Of a stretch of 64,000 nt of DNA, positions 45,198 to 54,960 are shown one piece after another. The number at the start of each line of letters is the position of its first letter. The stretch's first letter is position 1. Source of the DNA: Cristatella mucedo. Its lineage: Eukaryota; Bryozoa; Phylactolaemata; Cristatellidae. The notes under the pieces are model-generated. The model saw only the letters and a list, made by a program, of their open reading frames with translations, made no database searches and was not told the DNA's origin. Location of the stretch: the NCBI GenBank assembly GCA_009760855.2, contig WPIO01000021.1, forward strand, positions 1,965,001-2,029,000, in the 5' to 3' direction. The position numbers and the translations under genes are program-made.

Positions 45198-46765
45198 GTA
45201 CTTGATAAAGCGCCCTCAGAGAAATTAATCTCTTTCTGGGCGCTTTACATTTGCTGCAAAGGGAAACGCAATTGAATGGTAAGTAAAATCATGCTTGAAA
45301 AACAAACACAATGAATAACATGGTTAGGGGTGACATGCACAGGGTCAGCATGCAAATGTGGTTAGTGGCAGCATGCACAGTGTCAGCACGCATAAGCACG
45401 TCAAGAACGAATCACAGAGACCCACTAAATGCTGTCCTAAATAGGTGTGTTTTTAGGTTCCTTTTAAATGTGGTCAGGTCAGGGGATGTTTTGACGCAGG
45501 TCGGGAGGGAGTTCCATGCTTTGGGAGCATACGAACTAAATGCACGGTCTCCAAAGGATTTGAGGTTTGTTCGAGGTATTTCTAGACTGTTGGATTCCGA
45601 AAAGCGAGTGGTACGATGCTTGGCCTGATGGTGGAGTATGTCGGAGAGATAGGCTGGAGCCATAGAATGAAGGGACCTAAAAGTGAGCGACAAAACCTTG
45701 AAGTCAATCCGTTGCTTGACTGGTAGCCAGTGCAGGTCGGCGAGAAGTGGTGTAATGTAGCAACTGCGACGCTCACGACAGACAAGCCTAGATGCGGGGT
45801 TTGGCACCAGCTGCAATCGCCTGATCGCACATGCTGGTAGGCCAGTAAGCAGCGAGTTGCAGAAGTCGAGAAGAGATGTCACGAATGCATGGACCAACTT
45901 GGACGTGGTATCCTTATCTAAACAAGCCCGAATTTTAGCAATGTTATGAAGCAGGAAATAGGCAGATTTGACTGTGGAGCTGATATGGTCGTCTAACGAG
46001 AGGTCGCTTTGGAATATGACACCTAGATTTCGAGCTGATTTGAGAGGAGATATGCTGGCAGAGCCAATTTTGAGAGACAGCCTTTCCAATCTCTGAATCA
46101 CACTGGGTTTGCCCATAACTAGTAAGTTAGTTTTGTCATCGTTTAGTTTCAGAAAATTTGCAGCCATTCATGTTCGGATGTCACCAATGCATGCAGCAAG
46201 TGAGTTTAGAGAATTTGAGGTGCTCGAAGGCTGGGAGTGATCAAAGCAAAGGTACAACTGAGTGTCATGCGCATAGAAGTGAAAGCCTAGATTATGCTTG
46301 GCAATCACATCAGCAAGAGGGAGAGTATAAACCGTGAAAAGAACCGGACCTAGCACTGAGCTCTGAGGTACTCCATATTTCAGAGGTACCTCAGATGATC
46401 TTTGTCCATTCACGTCAATACTCTGGAGTCTCCTGCTGAGATAGAACATGAACCACTGCAGAGCCGTGCCAGTGATGCCCAGGCGAGATGAGAGGCGCTC
46501 TTGAAGAACTTTGTGATCGATGGTATCAAAAGCTGCCGAAAGATCGAGCAAAACAAGCAGAGACACTCTACCCATGTCTGCATTCCTAAGTAGGTCGTTG
46601 TATACCCTAAGCAATGCTGACTCTGTGGAGTGATTAGCTCTAAAGCCAGACTGGAACTTACAAGCAAGGTGTGAGGTTTCGATATATGAGTTCAGTTGGT
46701 CTGCCATGACCCGTTCCAGTGTCTTTGATAGGAATGGTAGGAGGGAGACTGAGCGGTAGTTGCTC
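45198..46765 (-). mobile_element. L2 family 1 retrotransposon with reverse transcriptase core
   Basis: Best-preserved reverse transcriptase in the window. The minus-strand frames are 46168-46800 and 45412-46167, abutting. Motifs in order: SNYRSVSLLPFLSKTLERVM, FQSGFRANHSTESALLRVYN, LLVLLDLSAAFDTIDHKVL, PLKYGVPQSSVLGPVLFTVY, FHFYAHDTQLYLCF, LKLNDDKTNLLVMGKPS, NLGVIFQSDLSLDDHISSTV, then the C-terminal HWLPVKQRIDFKVLS region. The catalytic box has His for the first Asp (FYAHD), so the enzyme should be inactive, and the two halves are in different frames. The first about 10 residues of the upstream frame come from host flank. The insertion is flanked by imperfect duplications, CTTTTGTGCTTGATAAT at 45,181 and CTCTTTTGTATAATTA at 46,766, and unit A has the empty site. 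Confidence 0.92.
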
Positions 46766-47024
46766 TCTTTTGTATAATTAGTCGATCCGAGAAATGCCAC
46801 GACGTGAAGCTTCGCTCATTGGCTAGCACAGCTGAGTATGCTTATCGAGCAGACCTGCACGTTAAAGTCCCACTCTGTCGACCAATGAGCACTTGCTTTT
46901 ATTTCTGGTCATGGCAGTCATCGTGGCATTCAAAATTTGCCCCACACAAATGCTGTATTCGTTCAAGAAATGCAGAGATTAAATGTTTGTTTCAGACTCG
47001 CTAGTTTGAAATATTTGTTGAGTT

Positions 47025-47135
47025 TTGAGCCGTGACCCTTGGACTTGCCGAGGTCCCTGGTTTGAGCTCCATGGCTTACGTGAAGGGCCTATATAAAAAT
47101 GAAGTTAGTGTATGGCGCTATACAAATACATTGCA
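47025..47135 (+). mobile_element. Possible SINE with L2-like tail (unit B copy)
   Basis: GCCGTGACCCTTGGACTTGC then CCTGGTTTGAGCTCC (B-box-like), then TGAAGGGCCTATATAAAAAT and TATGGCGCTATACAAATAC. Counterpart of 36780-36895, therefore older than the A/B duplication. Confidence 0.4.
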
Positions 47136-47827
47136 TATAAATTTAAGACTCTGCGAATTCTGGGTCGCATGCACGTGGCCGTGTGAAATCACAGCAACCC
47201 CTACGAATTGATCTGTTAAAATTGCAATTTCACCTGTAACTTCTGTTCCTGGACAAGAAGTTAACCAAGGCATTTCTAGAAACAAAAAATGCTAGCCTGT
47301 TACCGTAACTAGCCTAACTCGGGCAATTGTAGCAGATCACGGTAGGCATCATGCAGCAAAAATTTCAAAGTGGGTAAATGATCGCTGATTGAATGGACTA
47401 ATTAGGACACCTGCACGACATTCTTGGAAGCTGCTGGCCCCTTAGGTTGCAGTGGACGAAACGGTCATTGCCTGAATTACGTTGCCAGCTTTGCAGCTAT
47501 ATGCATCACACTGCTAACGCACGTAAGGGAGCCGTACGAAAAATAAGTTTCAAATTATCAGCCGATCAACGCATTTATTTATGGGAAAAGGTCACTACTA
47601 GGAGCGATCACATGCATTAAGTGAACACACAGATGGCTTTCTTTGTAGCTCAGTCCTCATCCGAAACCACACCAATCGCCGGAGCTTAGCTCAGCGACCG
47701 CAGCGTCTCTTCCTCTTTTTTCAGGTTCTCTGGCCGAGTTTGAGCCAAACCCTAGTGGCTTCTAGGCAGCCAGGGCAGCCATCGGTGGTTCGCCCTACCA
47801 GAGCAGCAGGAAAGTCCAGGGAACGCC

Positions 47828-48442
47828 CTAGGCTGCCCTTGCAGCACTGCCGGCACCGTCAACCATGCGAGCGGCCTGCAGGATCCTGTCGATACGGTCG
47901 CTCACTCGCCTCATAAGCTCCAGCAGCTGCTGCAGCCGCTGCTCTCGAAACGCCTCCCTGCTTAACGGGACGTTCGGATCGAAGGCCGCAACTGCGGCGA
48001 TCCTCCCGGCATCCGGGCTGTTCGTCGGCAACGGAGGAGAACCGCCGCCTCCACCGCTGTTGGGTGAGCCGAGCGGTTGAAGCAGCATCGGCTGGTGAGT
48101 CGGTGGCGGTGTTGGCAGTGCTTCGGTGACCTTGGTAGCAATTGGCTGCTGCCCTACCCTCGGTGGTATATCCGGCCGTTCGGCGGCCGGGGGTGCATCT
48201 GGGTGCTGCACGGGTGGTAGCCGGAACTGCTGAGCCTGAGATGACGGTATCGCCGCGGCAGGTGACATCACCAAGCGCCGTGGAATCAAGCTCCCCACTG
48301 CGGGTGGCTCCTGGCGGACATCTGTTTCGTGATGTGTTAGCTCGTCACCGGCTGCCTGTGGCAGACCGGCACCGATGTTCGGCTTCTCGACGTTCAGTTC
48401 ACCCCGTCGCTCCTTGGCAGCCGGTTCTCCGGCCCGGCTTAG
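47828..48442 (-). CDS. Proline-rich protein of unknown function, exon 2 (intact copy)
   Basis: Main coding exon of a two-exon gene, 204 codons plus stop. It begins right after a good acceptor, CTTATTTTGCAG, in phase 0: LSRAGEPAAKERRGELNVEK. The middle is rich in Pro, Ala and Gln (AAAIPSSQAQQFRLPPVQHP, PTPPPTHQPMLLQPL), with a Gly run and PPLPTNSPDAGR. The end is a probable amphipathic helix (FREQRLQQLLELMRRVSDRI then DRILQAARMV). There is no signal peptide or membrane segment, and I recognise no known domain. It is paired with exon 1 at 50337-50372 across a 1.89-kb intron that gained an L2 insert. Two broken paralogues lie in the window. It may be a host gene, or the coding part of an unidentified repeat that the A/B units represent. 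Confidence 0.6.
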   Translation of the reverse strand, partial: LSRAGEPAAKERRGELNVEKPNIGAGLPQAAGDELTHHETDVRQEPPAVGSLIPRRLVMSPAAAIPSSQAQQFRLPPVQHPDAPPAAERPDIPPRVGQQPIATKVTEALPTPPPTHQPMLLQPLGSPNSGGGGGSPPLPTNSPDAGRIAAVAAFDPNVPLSREAFREQRLQQLLELMRRVSDRIDRILQAARMVDGAGSAARAA

Positions 48443-48784
48443 CTGCAAAATAAGTGTATGAGAAACATTTACAGTGCATGTCGGGAGACATGGAACGGCC
48501 AGAACTTATGCAAGTGACCCTGCGATTGGTGAGAGCCAAGCATCAAGCAGCCGCCTTCGTCACGTGAGAGAGCCGGCACCAAGTCAGCTACAGCCGGTGC
48601 TTTTATGATGGAGGAATTAGTGAGCGTCGCTTGGATTTACGTAGCCAAATCCAACCGTCTGCTGCGGCTCATCCGTCGCACCTGCGCTGCAATCTACGGA
48701 CGGACTTAAGTTGCTCCTTTACGGCAAATAGTGCAATGCAGCGTTGAATGACCAGCATGTGGGCACGCTCTAGCAGAATTCTAG

Positions 48785-48910
48785 CGAATACTCGTCCTCG
48801 CCTACGCTGGGGGCCGACAAGTTGACAGACCGGCTAGATGGCTGCTGAGCCCAGTTCTTGGCAACGCTTCATCGACGAGAAAAAAGGAGAAGAAATCCAA
48901 CAGGCCTCGC
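48785..48910 (+). repeat. MAAEP segment, copy 2 (fused in frame to L2)
   Basis: ATGGCTGCTGAGCCCAGTTC opens MAAEPSSWQRFIDEKKGEEI then QQASQQL. The frame continues without a stop into L2 reverse transcriptase (DIPTWMAANFVKINDDKTDL). The whole frame is 90 codons. Together with the L2 piece it is an insertion relative to unit A. Confidence 0.65.
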
Positions 48911-48914
48911 AGCA

Positions 48915-49945
48915 ACTTGACATCCCCACATGGATGGCAGCAAATTTTGTAAAAATAAACGATGATAAAACTGACTTACTAGTTACGGGCAAACCCAGTG
49001 CGATTCAGAAATTGGAAAGGCTGACTCTTAAAATTGGATCTGCCAGCATATCTCCTGTTGAATCAGCTCGAAATCTAGGTGCCATGTTCCAAAGTGACCT
49101 CTCGTTATAGACGACCACATCACCTCCACAATCAAGTCGGCCTACTTTCAGCTACATAACATTGCTATAATTCTGGCTTGTTTAGATAAGGAAACCACGT
49201 CTAAGTTGGTCCATGCATGTGTGACCTTCCTTCTTGACATCTGTAACTCACTGCTTTCTGGTCTACCGGCATGTGCAATCAGGCGATTACAGCAGGTGCA
49301 AAACTCCTCAGCTAGGCTCGTCTGTCGTGAGCGTAGCAGTCGCCACATCAACATCACACCACTTCTCGCCGACCTGCACTGGCTACCTGTCAAGCAACGG
49401 ATTAACTTCAAGGTTTTGACGCTCACTTTTAAATCACTTCATTATTTGGCTCCAGCCAATCTCTAAGATCTACTCCCCCACCAGGCCAAACATCGTACGA
49501 CCCGTTTTTCGGAATCCAACGGTTTACCAACACCTCGTACAAACCTCAAATACTAAAATTCTTTGGAGACCGTGCATTTAGTTAACATGCTCCTTAAGCC
49601 TGTAACTCACTCCCGACTTGCGTCAGAACATTCCTGACTTGATCACATTTAAAAAGAACTTAAAGCACCAATATAGGACAGCATATAGTGGGTCCCTGTG
49701 ATTCACCCTTCATGTGCTTATGCGTGCTGACACTGTGCATGCGGCAAGTAACCACACTTGCATGCTGACATTGTGCATGTCATCCCTAATCATCTTATTC
49801 ATGTTGTTCATCAAGCATGATATTACTTACCATTCAATTGCGTTTCCCTTTGCTGCAAATGTAAAGCGCCCAGAAAGAGGTTGAGTTCTCTGAGGGCACT
49901 TTATCAAGTGAATTATTATTATCATTATTATTACTATTATTCTGC
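48915..49945 (+). mobile_element. L2 family 1, 3' part, private to unit B
   Basis: Starts at TWMAANFVKINDDKTDLLVT and runs through SARNLGAMFQSDLSL, TFLLDICNSLLSGLPACAIR and PLLADLHWLPVKQRINFKVL. Then come the 3' UTR (GCGTGCTGACACTGTGCATG, GCATGCTGACATTGTGCATG), the hairpin AAAGCGCC...GGGCACTTT and the (ATT)n tail at about 49,912-49,940. Several frameshifts. It sits inside the intron of the proline-rich gene in antisense orientation. Confidence 0.85.
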
Positions 49946-50336
49946 AACATTCAGCAGTGTTCTGGCACCGTCGGCCGGGCGCGAAGAAAGCGGCTAATCG
50001 AATAGAAGAACGGCGGCATACGGTGCAGCAGTAGGGTTCAAACTGAGCCAGCTGCCCAATAGACGACAACGTGCGAATAGCTCACCATTTCCGTAACTCG
50101 AGGATATCGCAGCTAGGCACCCACTAATATCGAGCAACAAAATTCAAAAATATTGTGACGACAACCCGAACAAAATGCGTACAGGCGGCTCCCACTACGG
50201 CCAAGCCGTTGTGGGAGCGTCGCCCGTTCGCGAACATCTCGATGACCACTCACCAGAGAGTGACGCATCAGCTCGACGCTGTGGCGCTTAGCTAGCGAGA
50301 GATTTACAACGAAGAATTGTCGCCCGCAGCTCTTAC

Positions 50337-50372
50337 CTCGGGAATATTGCGCTTTCGCCCTGACGCCGCCAT
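50337..50372 (-). CDS. Proline-rich gene, exon 1 (intact copy)
   Basis: Twelve codons, MAASGRKRNIPE, ending exactly at a strong 5' splice site, CCCGAG|GTAAGA, in phase 0. This joins in frame to exon 2 at 48,442 (LSRAGEP...) to give a predicted 216-residue protein. The donor and most codons are conserved at 38889-38924 in unit A, where the ATG is lost. The upstream ATG context is GGTGGCATGG. Prediction only; no transcript evidence. Confidence 0.5.
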
Positions 50373-50458
50373 GCCACCTTGAGAGTGAGGTCAAGGTGAC
50401 CTTTGCGACCAAGCCCATGGGCTCCAGCAACATGGCACACAGGAAGCGCCTGGCAAAA

Positions 50459-50459
<1 letters not shown>

Positions 50460-50499
<40 letters not shown>

Positions 50500-50570
50500 T
50501 ACTTGATAAAGCGCCGTCAGAGAACGTAATCTCTTTCTAGGCGCTTTACATTTGCTACAAAGGGAATCAG
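50460..50570 (-). mobile_element. L2 family 1, 3' terminal insertion with (AAT)13 tail
   Basis: A long pure (AAT)n at 50461-50498, then GTACTTGATAAAGCGCCGTC and the hairpin, ending in CTACAAAGGGAAT. Unit A has no insert at the matching site (near 39,012). The pure tail suggests it is recent. It lies just upstream of exon 1 of the proline-rich gene and could disturb its promoter. Confidence 0.85.
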
Positions 50571-51267
50571 TCCTTTTTGTGCGCTATGCCAATAAAATAT
50601 ATGTATGGATACTTTTTACTTATATCAAAGCTTTCTCCGAGTAGCCAAGACTTAATTAAGTTGTGGACTGGCCGAAAAAACCGGAAAGGAAGAGGAAATC
50701 TCCCGGCCGAGCTTTTTACTTTAAGACGCGTCGCGATTGACTGTCCAGTTTCACTGCAGCAAAAGAGAATTCATTGAATACAGAAGTTATAAGACATACG
50801 CCGTGTATAGCGACGACGCTATCACGTGAGGAAGCTTAGGATGAGAGCTTCGAGTGCGTACCATTAAAAATCCAAATTTCTGACGATCTGCGAGGGTTTT
50901 TGCTGCGGTCGTAACCCTTGTTAGCCCGTCGCGAGCGACCTAACCATACCATCGACACTACTTGCCATGTGGAGCACAATCAGGAGTGACTTTAAAATAA
51001 ATGTGACTCTAGCAATATCTTAAATCGCGAGCCTTTCTTTCACGTTCAACCAGCTGTTTTTCTTTGTCGGTGTGCAGGTGCTGAAATGCTTACATTTTGA
51101 TGAGTTCAGATTCTAGCATCATAAAAATCTGTATGCACACTGACTTTTGAGATGACTAGCTTAGCATTTGAAAATATTCTCTGACGATTTATTGCCATCG
51201 ATGATTCCTAGCTTGACACTTATTTGAACCTCTTAATAAACGATCAATTTTGAACTGGTCGATCTGG

Positions 51268-51400
51268 CCAGTACTCGTCCTCACGTGACGCTGGGAGCCG
51301 ACAAGTTGACGACAGGTTAGATGGCGGCTGAGCCCAGTCCTTGGCGACGCTTCGTCAACAAGAAAGAAAAGAAGAAAACCCGCAAGCCTCCTTAGCGCTT
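51268..51400 (+). repeat. MAAEP segment, copy 3 (unit B)
   Basis: ATGGCGGCTGAGCCCAGTCC opens MAAEPSPWRRFVNKKEKKKT then RKPP and a stop, a 24-codon basic peptide. It is followed by a donor-like TTGGTGATAC at the position equivalent to GGTAATAAG in unit A. Confidence 0.6.
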
Positions 51401-51569
51401 ACTTTCACTTTGGTGATACTATTATTAGCAATTAAATCAATCAATCCAGCGGTAAACATCACAAGTCTAAAAAAGTAAACATAATTTGGCGTCAAGTACG
51501 CCTCGAATAGCTCCCGGAACGTATGATTAGCCTTGCCATCACAGGCAGTGCACTAAAACGATCCTATAA

Positions 51570-52120
51570 TTCTGAGAGACTCATGAGTATTGATGTGAAT
51601 TGAAACACATCACCTGAGGAACCACTGAAGTATGGAGTACCTCAGAGTGATGTGCTTGGTCCCTTTTTTACGGTTTATACTTTCCCTCTTGCTGGTGGGA
51701 TTACTAGGCACAATATATGCTCTCCAGATATTATAGCTATATAGATAATATATAGGCTCTCCCTGCTGTGCAGATGACGCTCCGTTTTAGGTTCGCTTTT
51801 AGCCCTAACAGCCCTCCAGCAGGTTGAATTCTCTCTCAACTCCCTTGATGCACGTTTTTACGACATCTGCGGACGGATCGCAACAAACTTTCTTAAATTA
51901 ATTGGTGATAAAACCACCTGCTGGTTATGGGTGAAAAAAGCGTAGATCGTTCAGAAATCGTAAAGTTTCATGCTGGCACTCAGGTATACTAGCATGCGTC
52001 CTGTTGAATCTGCATGAACTCTAGGTGAAATATTCCAATGTGACCATATCAGCTGCACAGGCAAGGCTGCCTACTTTCAGCTACACAATATTGTTAAAAT
52101 TAGGGGTAGCTTTGCTTTTA
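51570..52120 (+). mobile_element. L2 family 1 reverse transcriptase fragment (end of unit B)
   Basis: GAACCACTGAAGTATGGAGT (PLKYGVPQ region), a catalytic-region remnant containing CTGTGCAGATGACGCTCCGT (CADDAP in place of YADDTQ), then TNFLKLIGDKTTCWL- and KSV-like segments with several frameshifts. It matches 40310-40744 in unit A and ends at the third proline-rich relic. Confidence 0.7.
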
Positions 52121-52149
52121 GGCAGGAAGCCGCGATTAGTCCATCCAGG

Positions 52150-52590
52150 CAGCTGGGTAGCTCAGTGAGCAGCGTCCTCTCTGAGCTGCTTTTGCATCAC
52201 TACCAGGGCCTTCAACCTTGCTGGCATCGACGCCGGCAAGCAACTGCATCACAAACTGCAACAGTTACGGCTGAAACTTCTCCCAGCTAAACTCCACGTT
52301 CGGATTGGAAAGCGCGAATTCGGCAATCCTCTCAGCAGCCGGACTGTTCGTAGGCATTGTAGGAGAACAGCCGCCTCCACCTCTGTTGGGTGAGCTCAGC
52401 AGTTGAAACTGTGTCGACAGATGAGTCGGTGGTTGTTTTGGCACCGCTCCGACGACCCCCAGAGCAGTCGGATGCTGTGGCACCCTCAGCGTTCTCTCTA
52501 GCTGTACTGGTCGCCGGGGATGCATCTTGATACTTCAGAGGAGATAACCGGAACGGCTGAGCATGAGACAACGGTATCGTCACAAGGGGC
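52150..52590 (-). pseudogene. Proline-rich gene, exon 2 relic, third copy
   Basis: Two overlapping minus-strand frames together match exon 2. One reads IPLSHAQPFRLSPLKYQDAS (against IPSSQAQQFRLPPVQHPDAP). After a frameshift the other reads PKQPPTHLSTQFQLLSSPNR, then SPTMPTNSPAAERIAEFALS and NPNVEFSWEKFQP, followed by a stop and a further helix-like stretch. No exon 1 or acceptor is seen. It lies directly after unit B, so the family extends beyond a simple A/B pair. Confidence 0.6.
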
Positions 52591-52989
52591 CACTGAATAA
52601 AACGTGCAAGTAACGAAGAACATGTGCAAGCAATCTTTGCCGCACACAATCTCTTTGATGATATTGTAAATTAAAAATGCAATCTAATGGTCTACACCAT
52701 AACTCTGAATTAGTAAGCCTTATTTAGCGGCAAGTATCCAGGTAATTTCTGCAGAAAATAGGAACTTTAGTAAAGAATTTGTTTTAACGAGGCCAGTGGG
52801 CTTTAAAGAATTAATTTCACCTCAGTTTATTTCGAACGCAATACAGGTGTGTTTTCCAAAAATGTACACCCTGCGATGTTTAAACTATGTACAACAGAGA
52901 ATATGTGGAGCAGGGGCTTTCATTAGGAATGGCAATACTAATAACAGTACATTTGTGTAGCGTCCCCACAGAACTGAAGTACATGCACA
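52591..52989. other. No recognisable feature
   Basis: No repeat or coding signal seen. Confidence 0.4.
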
Positions 52990-54960
52990 TAAATAAGAAT
53001 GACGCCGACATACTAAATGCAGTTATCAACAGGTGCGTTTCAAGCTTTGTTTAATGTAGAAATGTCACAGGACGCAGTGTGAGCTTCGTTGGTAGCAATC
53101 TCTACGCTCCGAAAGCATACCAACACAAAGCATGGTCTCTAATGCTTTTAAGGTTTCGAACGAGGTATGGCTAAGCGATTTGAGTCAGAATAAGGGGTTG
53201 TACAATTTTTAGCCTAGTGGGGGAGTAGTTATAATAGGTTGGCTAGAGCCAGAGAATTAACGGATCAGAAAATAAACGACAGAACCTTGAAGTCTACGCT
53301 CTGCCCGCTTGGGAGCCAGTGCTGGTTTGCAAAAAGTGGTGGGGTGTGGCCATTGCAAAACCCGCGACTGGTGAACTTACCAGCAGAGTTTGGCATCAAC
53401 TGTAAGCACCTGCTTTCACCCACCGGTAGACCAGCAAGCAGTGAGTTACAGAAGTCAAGACGGGATGTCGCAAATGCAAGGACCAATTTAGATATTTTCA
53501 TATTGTGTACCTGAAACCAGTCAGACTTAACTGTGGAGCTGGTGTGGTCGTCTATTGAAAGGTCAACTTGAAGCAAGACACGGAGATTACATGCCAATTT
53601 AAAAGGCGATATGCTGGCTGAGACAATTTTGTGGGGCAGATTTTTCCAATTTCTTAATTACATTTTATCTTTCATAATAAATACGTGGTTTTTTCATCAT
53701 TTCATTTAAATAAGTTTGCTGCTATCCATGTGCAGATCTTATCAATATATTAAGAAGGGTGTGTAGAGAATTCGACGAGCTCGAGGGCTGGGTGGGAGTC
53801 TGTTGGCTACCGAATGCGTACCGAAAGCCGCTTAGGCTGTGAGTGCGCTATACAAAACTCTCCTGCGTTTGGTCTTTATGACTTTGCGGAGTTACAGACG
53901 GAGATACATTACATGAAAGAAAATATATCACTGATTGTCATCTGCATAGAAGTGAAATCCTAGATCGCGCTTGATGATAGCATCGGCAAGACGGAGAATA
54001 TAAACTGTGAAAAGTAGCGGACCAAACACAGAGCTTTGAGGTACCCCACACTAAAGTGGTTCCTCGGATGATCTCTGTCCGTTCACATTAATAATTTGGG
54101 GTCTCCCAATCGTAATCAGATAAGACAAATGTAAGATAAAGGAGGACTTGATACACGAGGGAAGATAGAATACTGCCAGTATTAGTAGCTCTAATTTCAG
54201 GATGAGCATAAAGCAACGGATTCCAAAATTGCTCTAAGGGGACTGCAGACTACTTGAAAGTGGAGGCTGATCGTGTAATTGTGGTAACTCTATCATCAGC
54301 TTAAATTTGTTTAGGGGTGTAAGAGAAGAAGAGGTCTGGTCGGGTTGCTTCACTAATGGACGGACAGTTAATGGATTTTAGCCAGATCTTTGGCAAGACG
54401 ACCGCGTCGAGTCGTTATTTAGAAACAAGGTCTCGTATTGGAAGAAGTTTATTGCACTTTGAGTGACGATTCCCAAGATAAGTTTTAGTCTGGGCCGCCG
54501 GTGTTTTAGAATGCCTGATGACCAATTAGTTAAGAGAGATTCATAGCAGCACCTGAGGGAGATCGGTCAGGGTGGTTTGAAATAATGCTGCAAAGAAGAG
54601 AGGCTTTAATCGCGGCCCACTCCGATATTAGGCACCACTCTTCGTATTTTCATGCATAATTCATAGTCCTTAGCCACAGTGATCGCATCTAGGAAAGCAG
54701 TTGAACGAAGATAACGAAACGATAATAGGTATCCCCATACATAGCCAATTAGCCGATTACTAGAAACCCACAAATTTAATGTGGCAGCCTGCCTAGGGGA
54801 CGGTCACCCAACCCAAAGCACTAAGCGTGTAGGTGGTCCATAGGCAAATACTTTTTTAGGAAGGCCAAACAACAATCAGATAAGCTCTAAACAGGTCTTA
54901 CATATATATTGTTTTTTCGTCTGCAATTTTCACAAGGACTTACATTTTTGGAAGTTGCTT
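52990..54960 (-). mobile_element. L2 family 1 with endonuclease region, internally deleted, nested insertion
   Basis: From the left: 3' coding region (near 53,020-53,600; open minus frame 53265-53597 with DLSIDDHTSSTVKSDWFQVH and [20 protein letters not shown]). Then the catalytic and PLKYGVPQ region (53,935-54,110), then sequence collinear with the endonuclease part of 11871-12850 (AGATAAAGGAGGACTTGATA, GGGAGATCGGTCAGGGTGGT). The linker and N-terminal reverse transcriptase are missing, as in the 10400-12850 copy. A plus-strand family 2 end is inserted at 53796-53925. Confidence 0.7.
53796..53925 (+). mobile_element. L2 family 2 end nested in an L2 family 1 copy
   Basis: TCTGTTGGCTACCGAATGCG through GAGATACATTACATG matches 39290-39420 almost base for base. 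The host L2 copy resumes on the right at GATTGTCATCTGCATAGAAG. Family 2 was therefore active after this family 1 copy inserted. Confidence 0.8.

Larger units (their letters stand above)
42652..52120. repeat. Large direct duplication, unit B
   Basis: Counterpart of unit A in the same orientation. It is longer (9.5 against 6 kb) because of insertions absent from A: L2 copies at 43763-44436, 45198-46765 and 50460-50565, and a composite MAAEP/L2 insert at about 48770-49945. Removing these leaves about 5.9 kb, the size of A. Unit A provides the empty sites that define these insertions. Confidence 0.85.

Noticed and set aside
50113-50433. A 106-codon minus-strand frame overlapping exon 1 of the proline-rich gene in another frame
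   Set aside because: Part of it (VELMRHSL...LGRxGxRL) is similar in unit A, but the frame crosses the conserved GTAAGA donor and is interrupted differently in the two copies. DNA-level paralogy explains the similarity.
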